A DNA stretch of 64,000 nucleotides from Halopenitus sp041821145 (GTDB lineage Archaea; Halobacteriota; Halobacteria; Halobacteriales; Haloferacaceae): positions 62,001-126,000 of the forward strand of contig NZ_JBGUBC010000008.1 in the NCBI RefSeq assembly GCF_041821145.1. The letters run 5' to 3'. A program made the position numbers and the translations under genes. Below are positions 16,653 to 24,338 of this stretch, piece after piece. Below the pieces are notes generated by a model that made no database searches, was not told the DNA's origin, and was given only the letters and a program-made list of their open reading frames with translations. Position 1 is the stretch's first letter, and each line of letters begins with the position of its first letter.

Positions 16653-18245
16653 TCAGTCGTGTTTGAAGCTTCGCGATCCGGTGAAGGCCATCGCCATGCC
16701 GTGATCGTTTGCTGCCTCGATGACGTCCTCGTCATTGACCGACCCGCCCGGCTGGATCACGGCCTCGATGCCGGCGTCGGCCGCCTCCTCGATCCCGTCG
16801 GGGAACGGGAAGAACGCATCGGAGGCCATGACGGCTCCCTCGGCGGATTTCCCATCCGCATCCTTCTCGGATTTCATCGCTGCGAGCGTGACGGCGTCGA
16901 CCCGGGAGACCTGCCCCGTGCCGATCCCGACCGTCTCGGTCCCGGTGGCAAAGAGTATCCCGTTCGATTTCACGTGTTTGAGCGTCCGCCAGGCGAAACA
17001 CATCGTCTCGAGTTCCGCGTCGGTCGGATCGCGTTCGGTGACGACCTCCAGATCGTCCGCGGTCGGCGACTGGAGATCACGTTCCTGGACGAGTCGACCG
17101 CCGACGAGCGACTTCTCCGTGAGCGTCTCGCGGAACCGATCCTCGCCGTCGCCGAGGGGACCGACGTCGAGAACGCGCAGGTTCGATTTCTCACGGAGAA
17201 CGTCGAGGGCCGCGTCGGTGTACCCCGGTGCGATGACGACCTCCTTAAATGAGTCAGTAATGGCCGAGGCGGTCTCGGCGTCACACTCGCGGTTGAGTGC
17301 GACGATTCCGCCGAAGGCCGATTTGGCGTCCGTCCGCAACGCGCGGTCGTAGGCGTCCGCGATCGTCGAGCTCGTCGCACAGCCGGCCGGATTCGTGTGT
17401 TTGATCACGGCGGCGGCAGGCTCCTCGAACTCCTTTATCAACGAGAGGGCGGCGTCCGCGTCGTTGTAGTTGTTGTAGCCCATGCCCTTCGCACCCTCGT
17501 TCAACTGGGGCGCGCCGACGACGGTGGCCTCCTCGCAAGCGTCGTCAACGTAGATGGCGGCATCCTGGTGGGGATTCTCGCCGTACCGAAGCTGATCGCC
17601 GCGGTCCTCGGAGACGATCCGTCGCGTCGGGAAATCCCCGCCCGTGTCGCCATCGATCGAGACGGTTTCGGCGTCCTCGTCGACAGTCACACGATCCTCA
17701 GCGAACCACCGGACGACCCGGGGATAGGCGGTGAACTCCGCTTCATATAGCACTCTATGCTTTAAGCTGTCCGCGTCGTCGTCCTCATAGACCGGAACCG
17801 GCTCCTGAGTGAGGATTGGACCGGAATCGACATCCTCGGTGACGACGTGGACGGTACAGCCCGTCGTCCGGACGCCCGCATCGAGGACCTGCTCGTGGGC
17901 GTCCATCCCCGAGAATGCAGGGAGCAACGAGGGGTGAACGTTGATCGTCGTCGGCGCACTATCGAGGAACTCCCGAGTTAACACGCGCATGTAGCCGTCG
18001 AGGCAGACGAGTTCGAAATCGTAGTTCGAGAGCCGTTCGAGGATCCGGCGTTCGTGTGACTCGCGCGACTCATCGGGCTCACGGTCGACGACCTCGGTGG
18101 GGATCCCGCGTTCGGCGGCCGACTCGACGATCGGCGCCCCCTCGCGATTACTCAACACGACGGACAGTTCCGCGCCGCCCGGCGCGACGTCATCGATGTG
18201 TAACAGGTTTCGGCCCCGGTTGCTGGCCAGTCCGGCGATCTTCAT
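16653..18245 (-). CDS. purNH: Fusion of GAR transformylase (PurN) and AICAR transformylase (PurH C-domain)
   Basis: A 530-residue bifunctional purine enzyme. Residues 1-190 are a formyltransferase of the PurN type, with catalytic Asn and His in 'TINVHPSLLPAFSGMDAH' and the Asp in 'TEDVDSGPILTQ'. Residues 205-530 are the AICAR transformylase domain: 'LRYGENPHQDAAIYV', 'VIKHTNPAGCATS' with the Lys-His pair, 'EVVIAPGYTDAAL' and the C-terminal 'DAFFPFPDGIEEAAD'. The IMP cyclohydrolase (MGS-like) domain that normally precedes this part in PurH is absent, so the last step must be done by another enzyme, such as the archaeal PurO. Both halves use formyl-folate type donors. Confidence 0.93.
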   Translation of the reverse strand: MKIAGLASNRGRNLLHIDDVAPGGAELSVVLSNREGAPIVESAAERGIPTEVVDREPDESRESHERRILERLSNYDFELVCLDGYMRVLTREFLDSAPTTINVHPSLLPAFSGMDAHEQVLDAGVRTTGCTVHVVTEDVDSGPILTQEPVPVYEDDDADSLKHRVLYEAEFTAYPRVVRWFAEDRVTVDEDAETVSIDGDTGGDFPTRRIVSEDRGDQLRYGENPHQDAAIYVDDACEEATVVGAPQLNEGAKGMGYNNYNDADAALSLIKEFEEPAAAVIKHTNPAGCATSSTIADAYDRALRTDAKSAFGGIVALNRECDAETASAITDSFKEVVIAPGYTDAALDVLREKSNLRVLDVGPLGDGEDRFRETLTEKSLVGGRLVQERDLQSPTADDLEVVTERDPTDAELETMCFAWRTLKHVKSNGILFATGTETVGIGTGQVSRVDAVTLAAMKSEKDADGKSAEGAVMASDAFFPFPDGIEEAADAGIEAVIQPGGSVNDEDVIEAANDHGMAMAFTGSRSFKHD

Positions 18246-18267
18246 ACCCGTGCGTCCTCGCGGTCAA

Positions 18268-18275
18268 CTATATGG
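18268..18275 (-). promoter_or_regulatory. Probable leaderless promoter of purNH
   Basis: Read leftwards, CCATATAG sits 23-30 bases before the purNH ATG at 18245. This is the spacing of haloarchaeal genes transcribed from the start codon itself. Confidence 0.45.
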
Positions 18276-18411
18276 ATTGCGGTCGATCGTCGATCGGTAT
18301 CCACGAACGCGGATAGATATGCGCGCGATCGGGACACATATCGGTGGAAGTATGCACGGCCGTGGGCGGATCCATCGATACGCTTTTGCGGTCCCCGCGG
18401 CAGCATCCGAC

Positions 18412-19902
18412 ATGACGAACGATCGACGATCGACGACCGATCGCGGGGATTCGATCGCGGATCTCCCGCGTGAGGATCCCCTCGCGGCCGTCTCTCCGCT
18501 CGACGGACGGTATGCCGGACGGACCGAACCGCTCTCGCCGTACGCGAGCGAAGCCGGGTTGATGCGGGCCCGCACTCGCGTCGAGGCCGAATATCTGATC
18601 GCCCTGGCCGACCTCGACGTGACGCCGATCGACATGGATGAGGACGCCCGATCGGCGATCCGATCGACGTACCGAACCTTCGACGCCGCGGACGCACGCC
18701 TTATCAAGGATCTCGAGGTACGTGGTGCCGAGGGCTACGAGGCGACCAATCACGACGTGAAGGCGATCGAGTATTTCCTCCGCGTCCGGCTGTCGGAGTT
18801 GACGACGGACGGGACGGCCAGGAACGAGAACCCGATCGACGACGCCGAGGCACTGTATCCGTGGATTCACTTCGGCCTCACGAGCGAGGACGTCAACAAT
18901 CTCGCCCATCGGCTCCTCGTGAAACCCGCGATCGAGGAGGTACTCGTCCCCGCAATCCGGGAAGTTCGCGAGGAGTTGACGACGCTTGCCCACGATTACC
19001 GCGACGTACCGATGCTCGCACGGACGCATGGCCAACCGGCAACGCCCACCACCTTTGGAAAGGAAATGGCGGTCTATGCGACCCGACTCGGACGTGGACT
19101 CGGCCGACTCAAGGACGCGACGGACGCGATCGCCGGCAAACTCGCGGGTGCCTCCGGGACGTACGCCGCCCACGAGGCGGCTTACTCGGAAGTCGACTGG
19201 CGGGCGTTCTCCCGGTCGTTCGTGACCGACCTCGGGCTCGAACACGTCGACCTCACGACGCAGGTAAACCCCTGTGACGATCTAGCCGCCGTCTTCGATG
19301 CAATCCGTGGGATCAACAACGTCCTCCGGGACCTCGATCTCGACGCTTGGCTGTACGTCTCCGACCGCTATCTCGGCCAGGAAACCGTCGAGGGCGAAAC
19401 CGGCTCCTCGACGATGCCTCATAAGGTGAACCCGATCGACTTCGAGAACAGCGAGGGGAACCTCTCGAAGGCCAACGCTGACCTCACGTTCCTAGCCGAC
19501 TACATCACCACCTCGCGTCTCCAGCGTGACCTTTCGGATTCGACCGTCAAACGAAACGTCGGCGCCGCGCTCGCCCATAGCCTGATCGGCTACTCGAAGG
19601 CGGCGGACGGACTGGAGACGGTCGTGCCGAACGAGCAGGTCATGCACGAGGAACTGGAGGGGACCCCGGAGATCATCGGTGAGGCCGTCCAGACGATCCT
19701 TCGACGGGAGGGCGATACGGAGGCGTACGAACGGGTGAAGACGTTGAGTCGAGGGAAACGCGTCACGCTCGCGGACTTTCGTGAGCTCTTCGCGGAGTTG
19801 TCGGTCGACGAGTCGGTTCGTGAGGAGCTGAATGCGTTGACGCCCGCCGGCTACACCGGGATCGCGGACGACCTCGCGGTCACGATCGACGACGAGCAGT
19901 AA
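18412..19902 (+). CDS. purB: Adenylosuccinate lyase
   Basis: A 496-residue lyase of the fumarase/aspartase superfamily that cleaves SAICAR and adenylosuccinate to release fumarate. Motifs: 'LAAVSPLDGRYAGRTEPLS', 'DVKAIEYFLR', 'TSEDVNNLAHRLL', 'MLARTHGQPATPTTFGKE' with the catalytic His, and the signature loop 'GETGSSTMPHKVNPIDFEN'. The ATG at 18412 was chosen; the open frame extends upstream into non-coding sequence of the divergent purNH promoter. A TATA-like stretch near 18380 suggests leaderless transcription. About 25 acidic residues precede the core. Confidence 0.94.
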   Translation: MTNDRRSTTDRGDSIADLPREDPLAAVSPLDGRYAGRTEPLSPYASEAGLMRARTRVEAEYLIALADLDVTPIDMDEDARSAIRSTYRTFDAADARLIKDLEVRGAEGYEATNHDVKAIEYFLRVRLSELTTDGTARNENPIDDAEALYPWIHFGLTSEDVNNLAHRLLVKPAIEEVLVPAIREVREELTTLAHDYRDVPMLARTHGQPATPTTFGKEMAVYATRLGRGLGRLKDATDAIAGKLAGASGTYAAHEAAYSEVDWRAFSRSFVTDLGLEHVDLTTQVNPCDDLAAVFDAIRGINNVLRDLDLDAWLYVSDRYLGQETVEGETGSSTMPHKVNPIDFENSEGNLSKANADLTFLADYITTSRLQRDLSDSTVKRNVGAALAHSLIGYSKAADGLETVVPNEQVMHEELEGTPEIIGEAVQTILRREGDTEAYERVKTLSRGKRVTLADFRELFAELSVDESVREELNALTPAGYTGIADDLAVTIDDEQ

Positions 19903-20103
19903 GTGTTGGGAGGGACGAGGATCGACGGTCTCCGGCTACCTGATAAACTAGATAACGCGATAGAGAAAGTCGAGATGAAATCGGCCGACGCCGAGAGCCC
20001 GTCCCGGGATCTCTGATCGATCGTGTCGTCACGGATGATGAATCCGTGAACAGCAGACCACTCGGAGAGGGCACTGTGTCGACCACGCTACTCGCTCTCT
20101 CGA
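19903..20103. other. Intergenic boundary between purine genes and gas-vesicle island
   Basis: About 200 bases between the convergent purB and gvpM ends. No gene, tRNA, transposase or obvious repeat is seen. It marks the left edge of a stretch that by eye is richer in A+T than the purine genes. No direct repeat shared with the right edge (29811-30031) was noticed. Confidence 0.5.
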
Positions 20104-20355
20104 TCACCGCTGAGTGGAACGAGACGCCGTCCGTTCCTCAGTAGTCGCGCGCTGTCGGTGGGCAGCATCCCACTCTTCGAATACACCGTATTCCGTCATC
20201 GTCGTCATGCCAGCGATGGCGGCCCGAAGACTGATTCCAATGAGGGGGATGTCGGCGACCGTTACAATGACGTCCGCTTGAATCACGGCTCCGTCGCGCA
20301 ACAGCACGTCAATGAACTCAACGATAGCGTGCGTATCGTCCTTTGTTGGATCCAT
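20104..20355 (-). CDS. gvpM: Gas vesicle protein GvpM
   Basis: An 83-residue minor gas-vesicle protein of the GvpA/J/M family. The conserved block 'AIVEFIDVLLRDGAVIQADVIVTVADIPLIGISLRAAIAGMTTMTEYG' matches the GvpA fold but with the M-type ending 'VFEEWDAAHRQR'. GvpM is hydrophobic and, with the other accessory proteins, is required early in vesicle assembly in haloarchaea. The ATG at 20355 (MDPTKDDTHA) gives the usual length of about 84 and leaves five bases after gvpL; the longer frame would overlap gvpL. Last gene of the gvpD-M unit. Confidence 0.92.
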   Translation of the reverse strand: MDPTKDDTHAIVEFIDVLLRDGAVIQADVIVTVADIPLIGISLRAAIAGMTTMTEYGVFEEWDAAHRQRATTEERTASRSTQR

Positions 20356-20360
20356 GCTTT

Positions 20361-21206
20361 CTACCCGATGTCCGGTGCGAACGTATACGGTGGCCATGCC
20401 CCGGTGAATCTGATTCTAACTCCGTTCTGCTCGACTAATTCGTCCAACCGGTCACCGAGTGCGGATTCATCCGTTGCGTCCGCGAGGACTGCCAGTCGCG
20501 CAACTTGTTCCCCCTCGGTTGCGGCGCTGGGTTCCGATAGCTGAGAGTGGGGATCCTGTTCAATCAGTTCGTTCACGACAGGGGTGACTGTCTCTTTCAG
20601 CCTCGCGTTTAGCTCGGCGCGATGTTCTTGCTTCAGTTCGCGAAGCCGCTTGTCGTACTGTTTCTCGAGTAGAAATGCCTTACCGGCCCCTGCCCGCTGT
20701 TGGCGTTGCTGTAATTCCTGCAACTGATCGTCCTGATCTGCGATCTCGTCTTCGAACGTCGACGGTTCCCAGAACAATCGAATCCGATACTCCCACGTGT
20801 CTGCAAACGATGTCAACGCCTCGCGAATCCTGTCGTGTTGTCCATGCAACCACTGGGTGACACCCGTATCACCCCCCTCAAGAACGGTGTTGAACCGCAT
20901 CGGTAGCGGTGTCCCGAATACGTCGCCCGCCGCGTCGACGACGTGCTGGTGCCTGAGAATCCGTTTTTTTACTTGTTCCGGATTCTCCGTACTGTAGATC
21001 GTTTCACAGTCGTGGACAACGGCTCCGACAGTTCCCTCTTCGATGACGTACACGGAGTTGTCTCCAACTCCTCTTGTGGACATGGTATCCAGCTCTGCGG
21101 TCGTGATGTCCACCAAGCAGTAGAGGTAACGGCCACCGGTAACCGCTTGTTCCTCGTTTGATCCAGTGGACTGTTCTGTGGCTGAGGGAGAAGACTGGTC
21201 AGTCAT
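20361..21206 (-). CDS. gvpL: Gas vesicle protein GvpL
   Basis: A 281-residue protein of the GvpL/GvpF family, the same length as known haloarchaeal GvpL. Family blocks: 'GRYLYCLVDITTAE', 'VKKRILRHQHVVDAAGDVFGTPLPMRFNTVL', a long coiled-coil rich in Gln/Glu/Arg (about residues 160-215), and 'VRIRFTGAWPPYTFAPDIG' at the end. GvpL is thought to act as a hub among the accessory proteins. The ATG at 21206 overlaps the gvpK end by eight bases; the longer open frame is inside gvpK. Confidence 0.93.
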   Translation of the reverse strand: MTDQSSPSATEQSTGSNEEQAVTGGRYLYCLVDITTAELDTMSTRGVGDNSVYVIEEGTVGAVVHDCETIYSTENPEQVKKRILRHQHVVDAAGDVFGTPLPMRFNTVLEGGDTGVTQWLHGQHDRIREALTSFADTWEYRIRLFWEPSTFEDEIADQDDQLQELQQRQQRAGAGKAFLLEKQYDKRLRELKQEHRAELNARLKETVTPVVNELIEQDPHSQLSEPSAATEGEQVARLAVLADATDESALGDRLDELVEQNGVRIRFTGAWPPYTFAPDIG

Positions 21207-21546
21207 CGGATTCATCACCGAAGGTAAATAACGAGCCAGGGGATGGAGGGGTCTCCTGGTCGGATAGCTGCTCGATAGCACCACGTACGACGTGATCGAG
21301 ATCGTTCTTGAAGTCGGCGACGTCCTTGTTGATGTTTTCCTGTTGTTTTAACCGTTCAATCTCTTCTTCTAAGGCGTGCAGTTGCTGGCCTAATCGTTCG
21401 ATCTCAGCTTCGGAGAGATTCCCAGATTCCATCCGTCGCACGGCCTCCTGTTCGAGAGCCTCGACTAGCAATTCGACGACGGTCACGACGAGAGCAGTGA
21501 TCCCGCCCTGTAAATCGTCTGCATCTTCATCAAGCGCGAGTTCCAC
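21199..21546 (-). CDS. gvpK: Gas vesicle protein GvpK
   Basis: A 115-residue accessory protein. Characteristic sequence: 'LQGGITALVVTVVELLVEALEQEAVRRMESGNLSEAEIERLGQQL' followed by an amphipathic coiled-coil 'HALEEEIERLKQQENIN'. GvpK is one of the minor proteins needed for vesicle formation. It lies two bases after gvpJ and overlaps gvpL. Confidence 0.94.
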   Translation of the reverse strand: MELALDEDADDLQGGITALVVTVVELLVEALEQEAVRRMESGNLSEAEIERLGQQLHALEEEIERLKQQENINKDVADFKNDLDHVVRGAIEQLSDQETPPSPGSLFTFGDESDD

Positions 21547-21548
21547 TA

Positions 21549-21899
21549 CTACTCACTCTCCTGTGGTGTCGTGTTTGAGATCGACGCTCGTTCCTCTCCC
21601 GACGGCTCGTGTTCGTCCATTTGTCCGGATCCAGATCCGGCGTCCGGGCTATCGGAACTATCGGACGAAACGCCAGCCGCTGTCTCGACGCGCTCCATGT
21701 CTGTTCCAGTGGGAAACTCGAGGCCGTATTGGGCCGCGGTTTCGAATGAAGCGATAGCTGCCCGCAACTCGATGCCCAGCAGTTCGGTGTCTCCGATGCT
21801 GACCGCAACATCGGCGTTGACGACTACCCCTTTGTCCAACAGCATCTCCAGCATCTCGGCGAGATCACCCTGTGAGCGGGTTGGCTTAGGGTCACTCAT
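21549..21899 (-). CDS. gvpJ: Gas vesicle protein GvpJ
   Basis: A 116-residue GvpA-like minor protein. Residues 10-70 match the GvpA fold ('LAEMLEMLLDKGVVVNADVAVSIGDTELLGIELRAAIASFETAAQYGLEFPTGTDM'), followed by a Ser/Asp/Glu-rich tail typical of haloarchaeal GvpJ. The ATG at 21899 overlaps the end of gvpI; the longer frame upstream is inside gvpI. Confidence 0.93.
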   Translation of the reverse strand: MSDPKPTRSQGDLAEMLEMLLDKGVVVNADVAVSIGDTELLGIELRAAIASFETAAQYGLEFPTGTDMERVETAAGVSSDSSDSPDAGSGSGQMDEHEPSGEERASISNTTPQESE

Positions 21900-22308
21900 C
21901 CGTCGACACCTCCTCATCGTCAGTCTCGTGTTCGGCCACAGGAGTCGTCGTCGATGTTTCGTCACCCTCGATCATTTTGCGGTAGAGTCGCCGGCCATAC
22001 AACCGCTCGCGAGCTGGTACCACCGAGTATTTGGGTGTCTCCGGGACGGTCGAATGGGAGTTGCGGGTCGCGTTTTCGGCGTTCGACTTCTGGGGGGGCA
22101 GCGTCGAGTGCGCCGTTGGATTCGTTCCCTCCGTCTCATCATCATCATCACGCCGTGTTTCGGATTGACGTCGATTCCGGGTCCGACGGCGCGCGAGCTT
22201 CTCCCGCTGTTGGAGCAGTTTGCGTCGGGCCTTGTCGCGGTTCTTTTGTGCCTTCGCCTGCGCTTGTCGCGCCTTCTGCTTCCGTTTTTGCTGTTGTTTG
22301 TCCGTCAT
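21892..22308 (-). CDS. gvpI: Gas vesicle protein GvpI
   Basis: A 138-residue protein. The first 55 residues are unusually basic for this organism, rich in Lys, Arg and Gln, and likely a long helix. The remainder is Thr/Ser/Glu-rich with a conserved 'YSVVPARERLYGRRLYRKMIEGDE' segment. GvpI affects vesicle size and shape in other haloarchaea. It overlaps gvpH by four bases and gvpJ by eight. Confidence 0.88.
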   Translation of the reverse strand: MTDKQQQKRKQKARQAQAKAQKNRDKARRKLLQQREKLARRRTRNRRQSETRRDDDDETEGTNPTAHSTLPPQKSNAENATRNSHSTVPETPKYSVVPARERLYGRRLYRKMIEGDETSTTTPVAEHETDDEEVSTDE

Positions 22309-22868
22309 TCAGACTCACCGTCGTTGGATTCGCTCGCCCGAGTTAGCCGAATTTCGAGAATCTGATTATTGAGTGCTACGTCGGTGATCGTCACGTCCGG
22401 TTGGTCGAGCGCCACGCGCTCGACGAGTTCCTCGTTGGCCCACAACTCAAGAGCTGGATCGTCAGCGTCGAGCGTGACGTCGAGTTCATCGTCAGTAACG
22501 CCGGGCAAATCCGCGATGACGACACGTTCGTCATTGCTGATCTCCCGTGTCTCGATACGGATCGACTCCTCGTCTCCCTGCTGACTGCGTGTTCGTTCTT
22601 CGGTTCGGGACCGATCAGAAACAGGCTGATCGCGTGGTGAAGCTGTGCGATCATCGGGGCCAAGCCCAATCGAGACATCGTAGCTATAATCGATACGGGT
22701 ACTCCCGCGATCGATACGGCCCGATCCCTGTCGATACCCACCCTCGTCCTCCTCGATCTCGGCGAGCGCCTCGATAAGGGCTTGTAACTGTCCAAGCAGG
22801 CCACTTGGGTCTGATGAGCTATCAGACTTGTCGGATGTGTCGTCAGTATTGTTGTGATCGGATGCCAT
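22305..22868 (-). CDS. gvpH: Gas vesicle protein GvpH (Hsp20-like)
   Basis: A 187-residue protein with an N-terminal Ser/Asp-rich part, then 'SGLLGQLQALIEALAEIEEDEGGYRQGSGRI' and a C-terminal alpha-crystallin/Hsp20-like domain (about residues 100-180) with 'ERVVIADLPGVTDDELDVTLDADDPALELWANEE'. GvpH interacts with other Gvp proteins and is often viewed as a chaperone. It touches gvpG and overlaps gvpI. Confidence 0.9.
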   Translation of the reverse strand: MASDHNNTDDTSDKSDSSSDPSGLLGQLQALIEALAEIEEDEGGYRQGSGRIDRGSTRIDYSYDVSIGLGPDDRTASPRDQPVSDRSRTEERTRSQQGDEESIRIETREISNDERVVIADLPGVTDDELDVTLDADDPALELWANEELVERVALDQPDVTITDVALNNQILEIRLTRASESNDGESE

Positions 22869-23119
22869 TAGCGTTTAACCTCCATTTGATTCCGCATTTG
22901 GGCCTGGATCTGCTCGGCCATCTCCACTTGCGCCTCGAGTTCCTGCTTGCGCTCTTCGTACTCCTCCTTCGATCGCTCGCCAATCTCGTACAGCAGTCGG
23001 TTTTCCTTGATGTCGTCTTGGATCGCCTCCATATCGTACATCTCGTCTAGTGCCATCGTTTGCAAGATATCCAGCAGCGAGAGGAAGGGGTTCACCAGCA
23101 GATCATCCACGAGGAACAT
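22868..23119 (-). CDS. gvpG: Gas vesicle protein GvpG
   Basis: An 83-residue accessory protein: 'MFLVDDLLVNPFLSLLDILQTMALDEMYDMEAI' then a charged coiled-coil. The sequence and size are those of haloarchaeal GvpG, required for vesicle formation. It is three bases downstream of gvpF and overlaps gvpH by one base. Confidence 0.94.
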   Translation of the reverse strand: MFLVDDLLVNPFLSLLDILQTMALDEMYDMEAIQDDIKENRLLYEIGERSKEEYEERKQELEAQVEMAEQIQAQMRNQMEVKR

Positions 23120-23122
23120 GTC

Positions 23123-23767
23123 TCATCTCCCTCCTTGCTGCTGATCGGCACCGATGTGGATGTCTACGAAGTTGTACGGTGACCACGGCCCAGTATACTG
23201 AATCATCAACTCATCATCGTACTCCGCCTCGATCTCATCGATTACGTCGTCGAAGGCATCCCGATGCTCGCGCTCGACCAGATACGACTTGTTCACGATG
23301 AGCCGGTCGCTAAAGAGATCGTTCTCAGTTTCGTTGAGACTCACCGCTGAGAGCCGGTCTATCACATCGTCCTGAATCTCCGCTTGGGACGGCCCGCTCT
23401 CGTCGGGGGCGATTATCTTCACCCCGAGTTCGACCGTGCCCTCAATGTCGTTCAACGTGCTGCGCAGGGCGCGCCGTGCCCCCCGCAGGACGCCCTTCAA
23501 CGTACGGCCGTTCTTGAACGCCATCCCGAAACTCATCGGCACGACTGTACGGCCGCCGTCGTATTCGAGTACACGCTGTAGGACGTTGTTGTGCGCCTCT
23601 ACGGCCTCATCTGTACGCTCCGGTTCCGTCGTGTCAATATCAGATACCACGGCAGACAGCGTGCGGTAATCGACCGTGTACACGTGCTCTGCTTGCCCAA
23701 CTCCGTCGACCTCTAATTCAATATCTTCCTGTTCGATGACGCCATACGTGTAAAGATTATCGCTCAT
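23123..23767 (-). CDS. gvpF: Gas vesicle protein GvpF
   Basis: A 214-residue GvpF/GvpL-family protein. Family blocks: 'LYTYGVIEQEDIELEV', 'EAHNNVLQRVLEYDGGRTVVPMSFGMAFKN' and 'DELMIQYTGPWSPYNFVDIHI' at the end. In haloarchaea GvpF binds GvpA and probably keeps it soluble before assembly. The ATG at 23767 gives the usual start MSDNLYTYG and overlaps the gvpE end by 11 bases. Confidence 0.94.
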   Translation of the reverse strand: MSDNLYTYGVIEQEDIELEVDGVGQAEHVYTVDYRTLSAVVSDIDTTEPERTDEAVEAHNNVLQRVLEYDGGRTVVPMSFGMAFKNGRTLKGVLRGARRALRSTLNDIEGTVELGVKIIAPDESGPSQAEIQDDVIDRLSAVSLNETENDLFSDRLIVNKSYLVEREHRDAFDDVIDEIEAEYDDELMIQYTGPWSPYNFVDIHIGADQQQGGR

Positions 23768-24335
23768 CCGCCTCACCTCGCGGTGGCTCTAAATCGCGGG
23801 ACCTGCAATCGATCAGTAATGCCTTCAGCAGGAGCGACAACGTGACCAACCGGTTTACCTCTGGCACAATTCTGTTGAAGGTGGTTTCACAATCAGTGAT
23901 CTGATAGACTTTTCGCATCTTTAGCTCGGTCATGGCAAGCAGACCCTCGTCTGCGAGATCGGTTAAATGAGGATAGACCGTACCGGGGCTCAAATCCGCA
24001 CCGAACAGTCGACGGAGATCCTGGCGAAGTTCTTTCCCACACGCACGGCCTCGAACAGCGATCAACAGAAGCAAAATTTCGTCTAATTGTGCGATGATGT
24101 TCTCATTGCTGATAGATTGAAGATAGTTATCATCGAGCCAATTCTCTATCGTGGTCACCGCGTCGTCAGTAAGTGGGGTCTCTCTGTATTGCGACGACGG
24201 ACTATCGTCGCCTTTGTGGGATGTGTATTCTGGTTCAAGTTCGGACGCAAGCAACGACTCGCCATCCGAACCGGTAAATGATAGCTCGATGCCTGTCTCG
24301 ATTTCGTCGTGGAATTCCTTGAACAGTTGATTCAT
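23757..24335 (-). CDS. gvpE: Transcription activator GvpE
   Basis: A 192-residue regulator with a PadR-like winged-helix region around 'LLLLIAVRGRACGKELRQDLRRLFGADLSPGTVYPHLTDLADEGLL' and a C-terminal leucine-rich amphipathic helix ('VPEVNRLVTLSLLLKALLI') that is the dimer zipper of GvpE. In Halobacterium and Haloferax GvpE activates the gvpA and gvpD promoters and is held in check by GvpD. Size matches known GvpE (about 191). It starts three bases after gvpD. Confidence 0.92.
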   Translation of the reverse strand: MNQLFKEFHDEIETGIELSFTGSDGESLLASELEPEYTSHKGDDSPSSQYRETPLTDDAVTTIENWLDDNYLQSISNENIIAQLDEILLLLIAVRGRACGKELRQDLRRLFGADLSPGTVYPHLTDLADEGLLAMTELKMRKVYQITDCETTFNRIVPEVNRLVTLSLLLKALLIDCRSRDLEPPRGEADER

Positions 24336-24338
24336 TTG

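Noticed and set aside
19880..20107. Possible small gene between purB and gvpM
   Set aside because: Ser/Arg-rich translation, overlaps the purB end, no ribosome site or TATA box, no motif.
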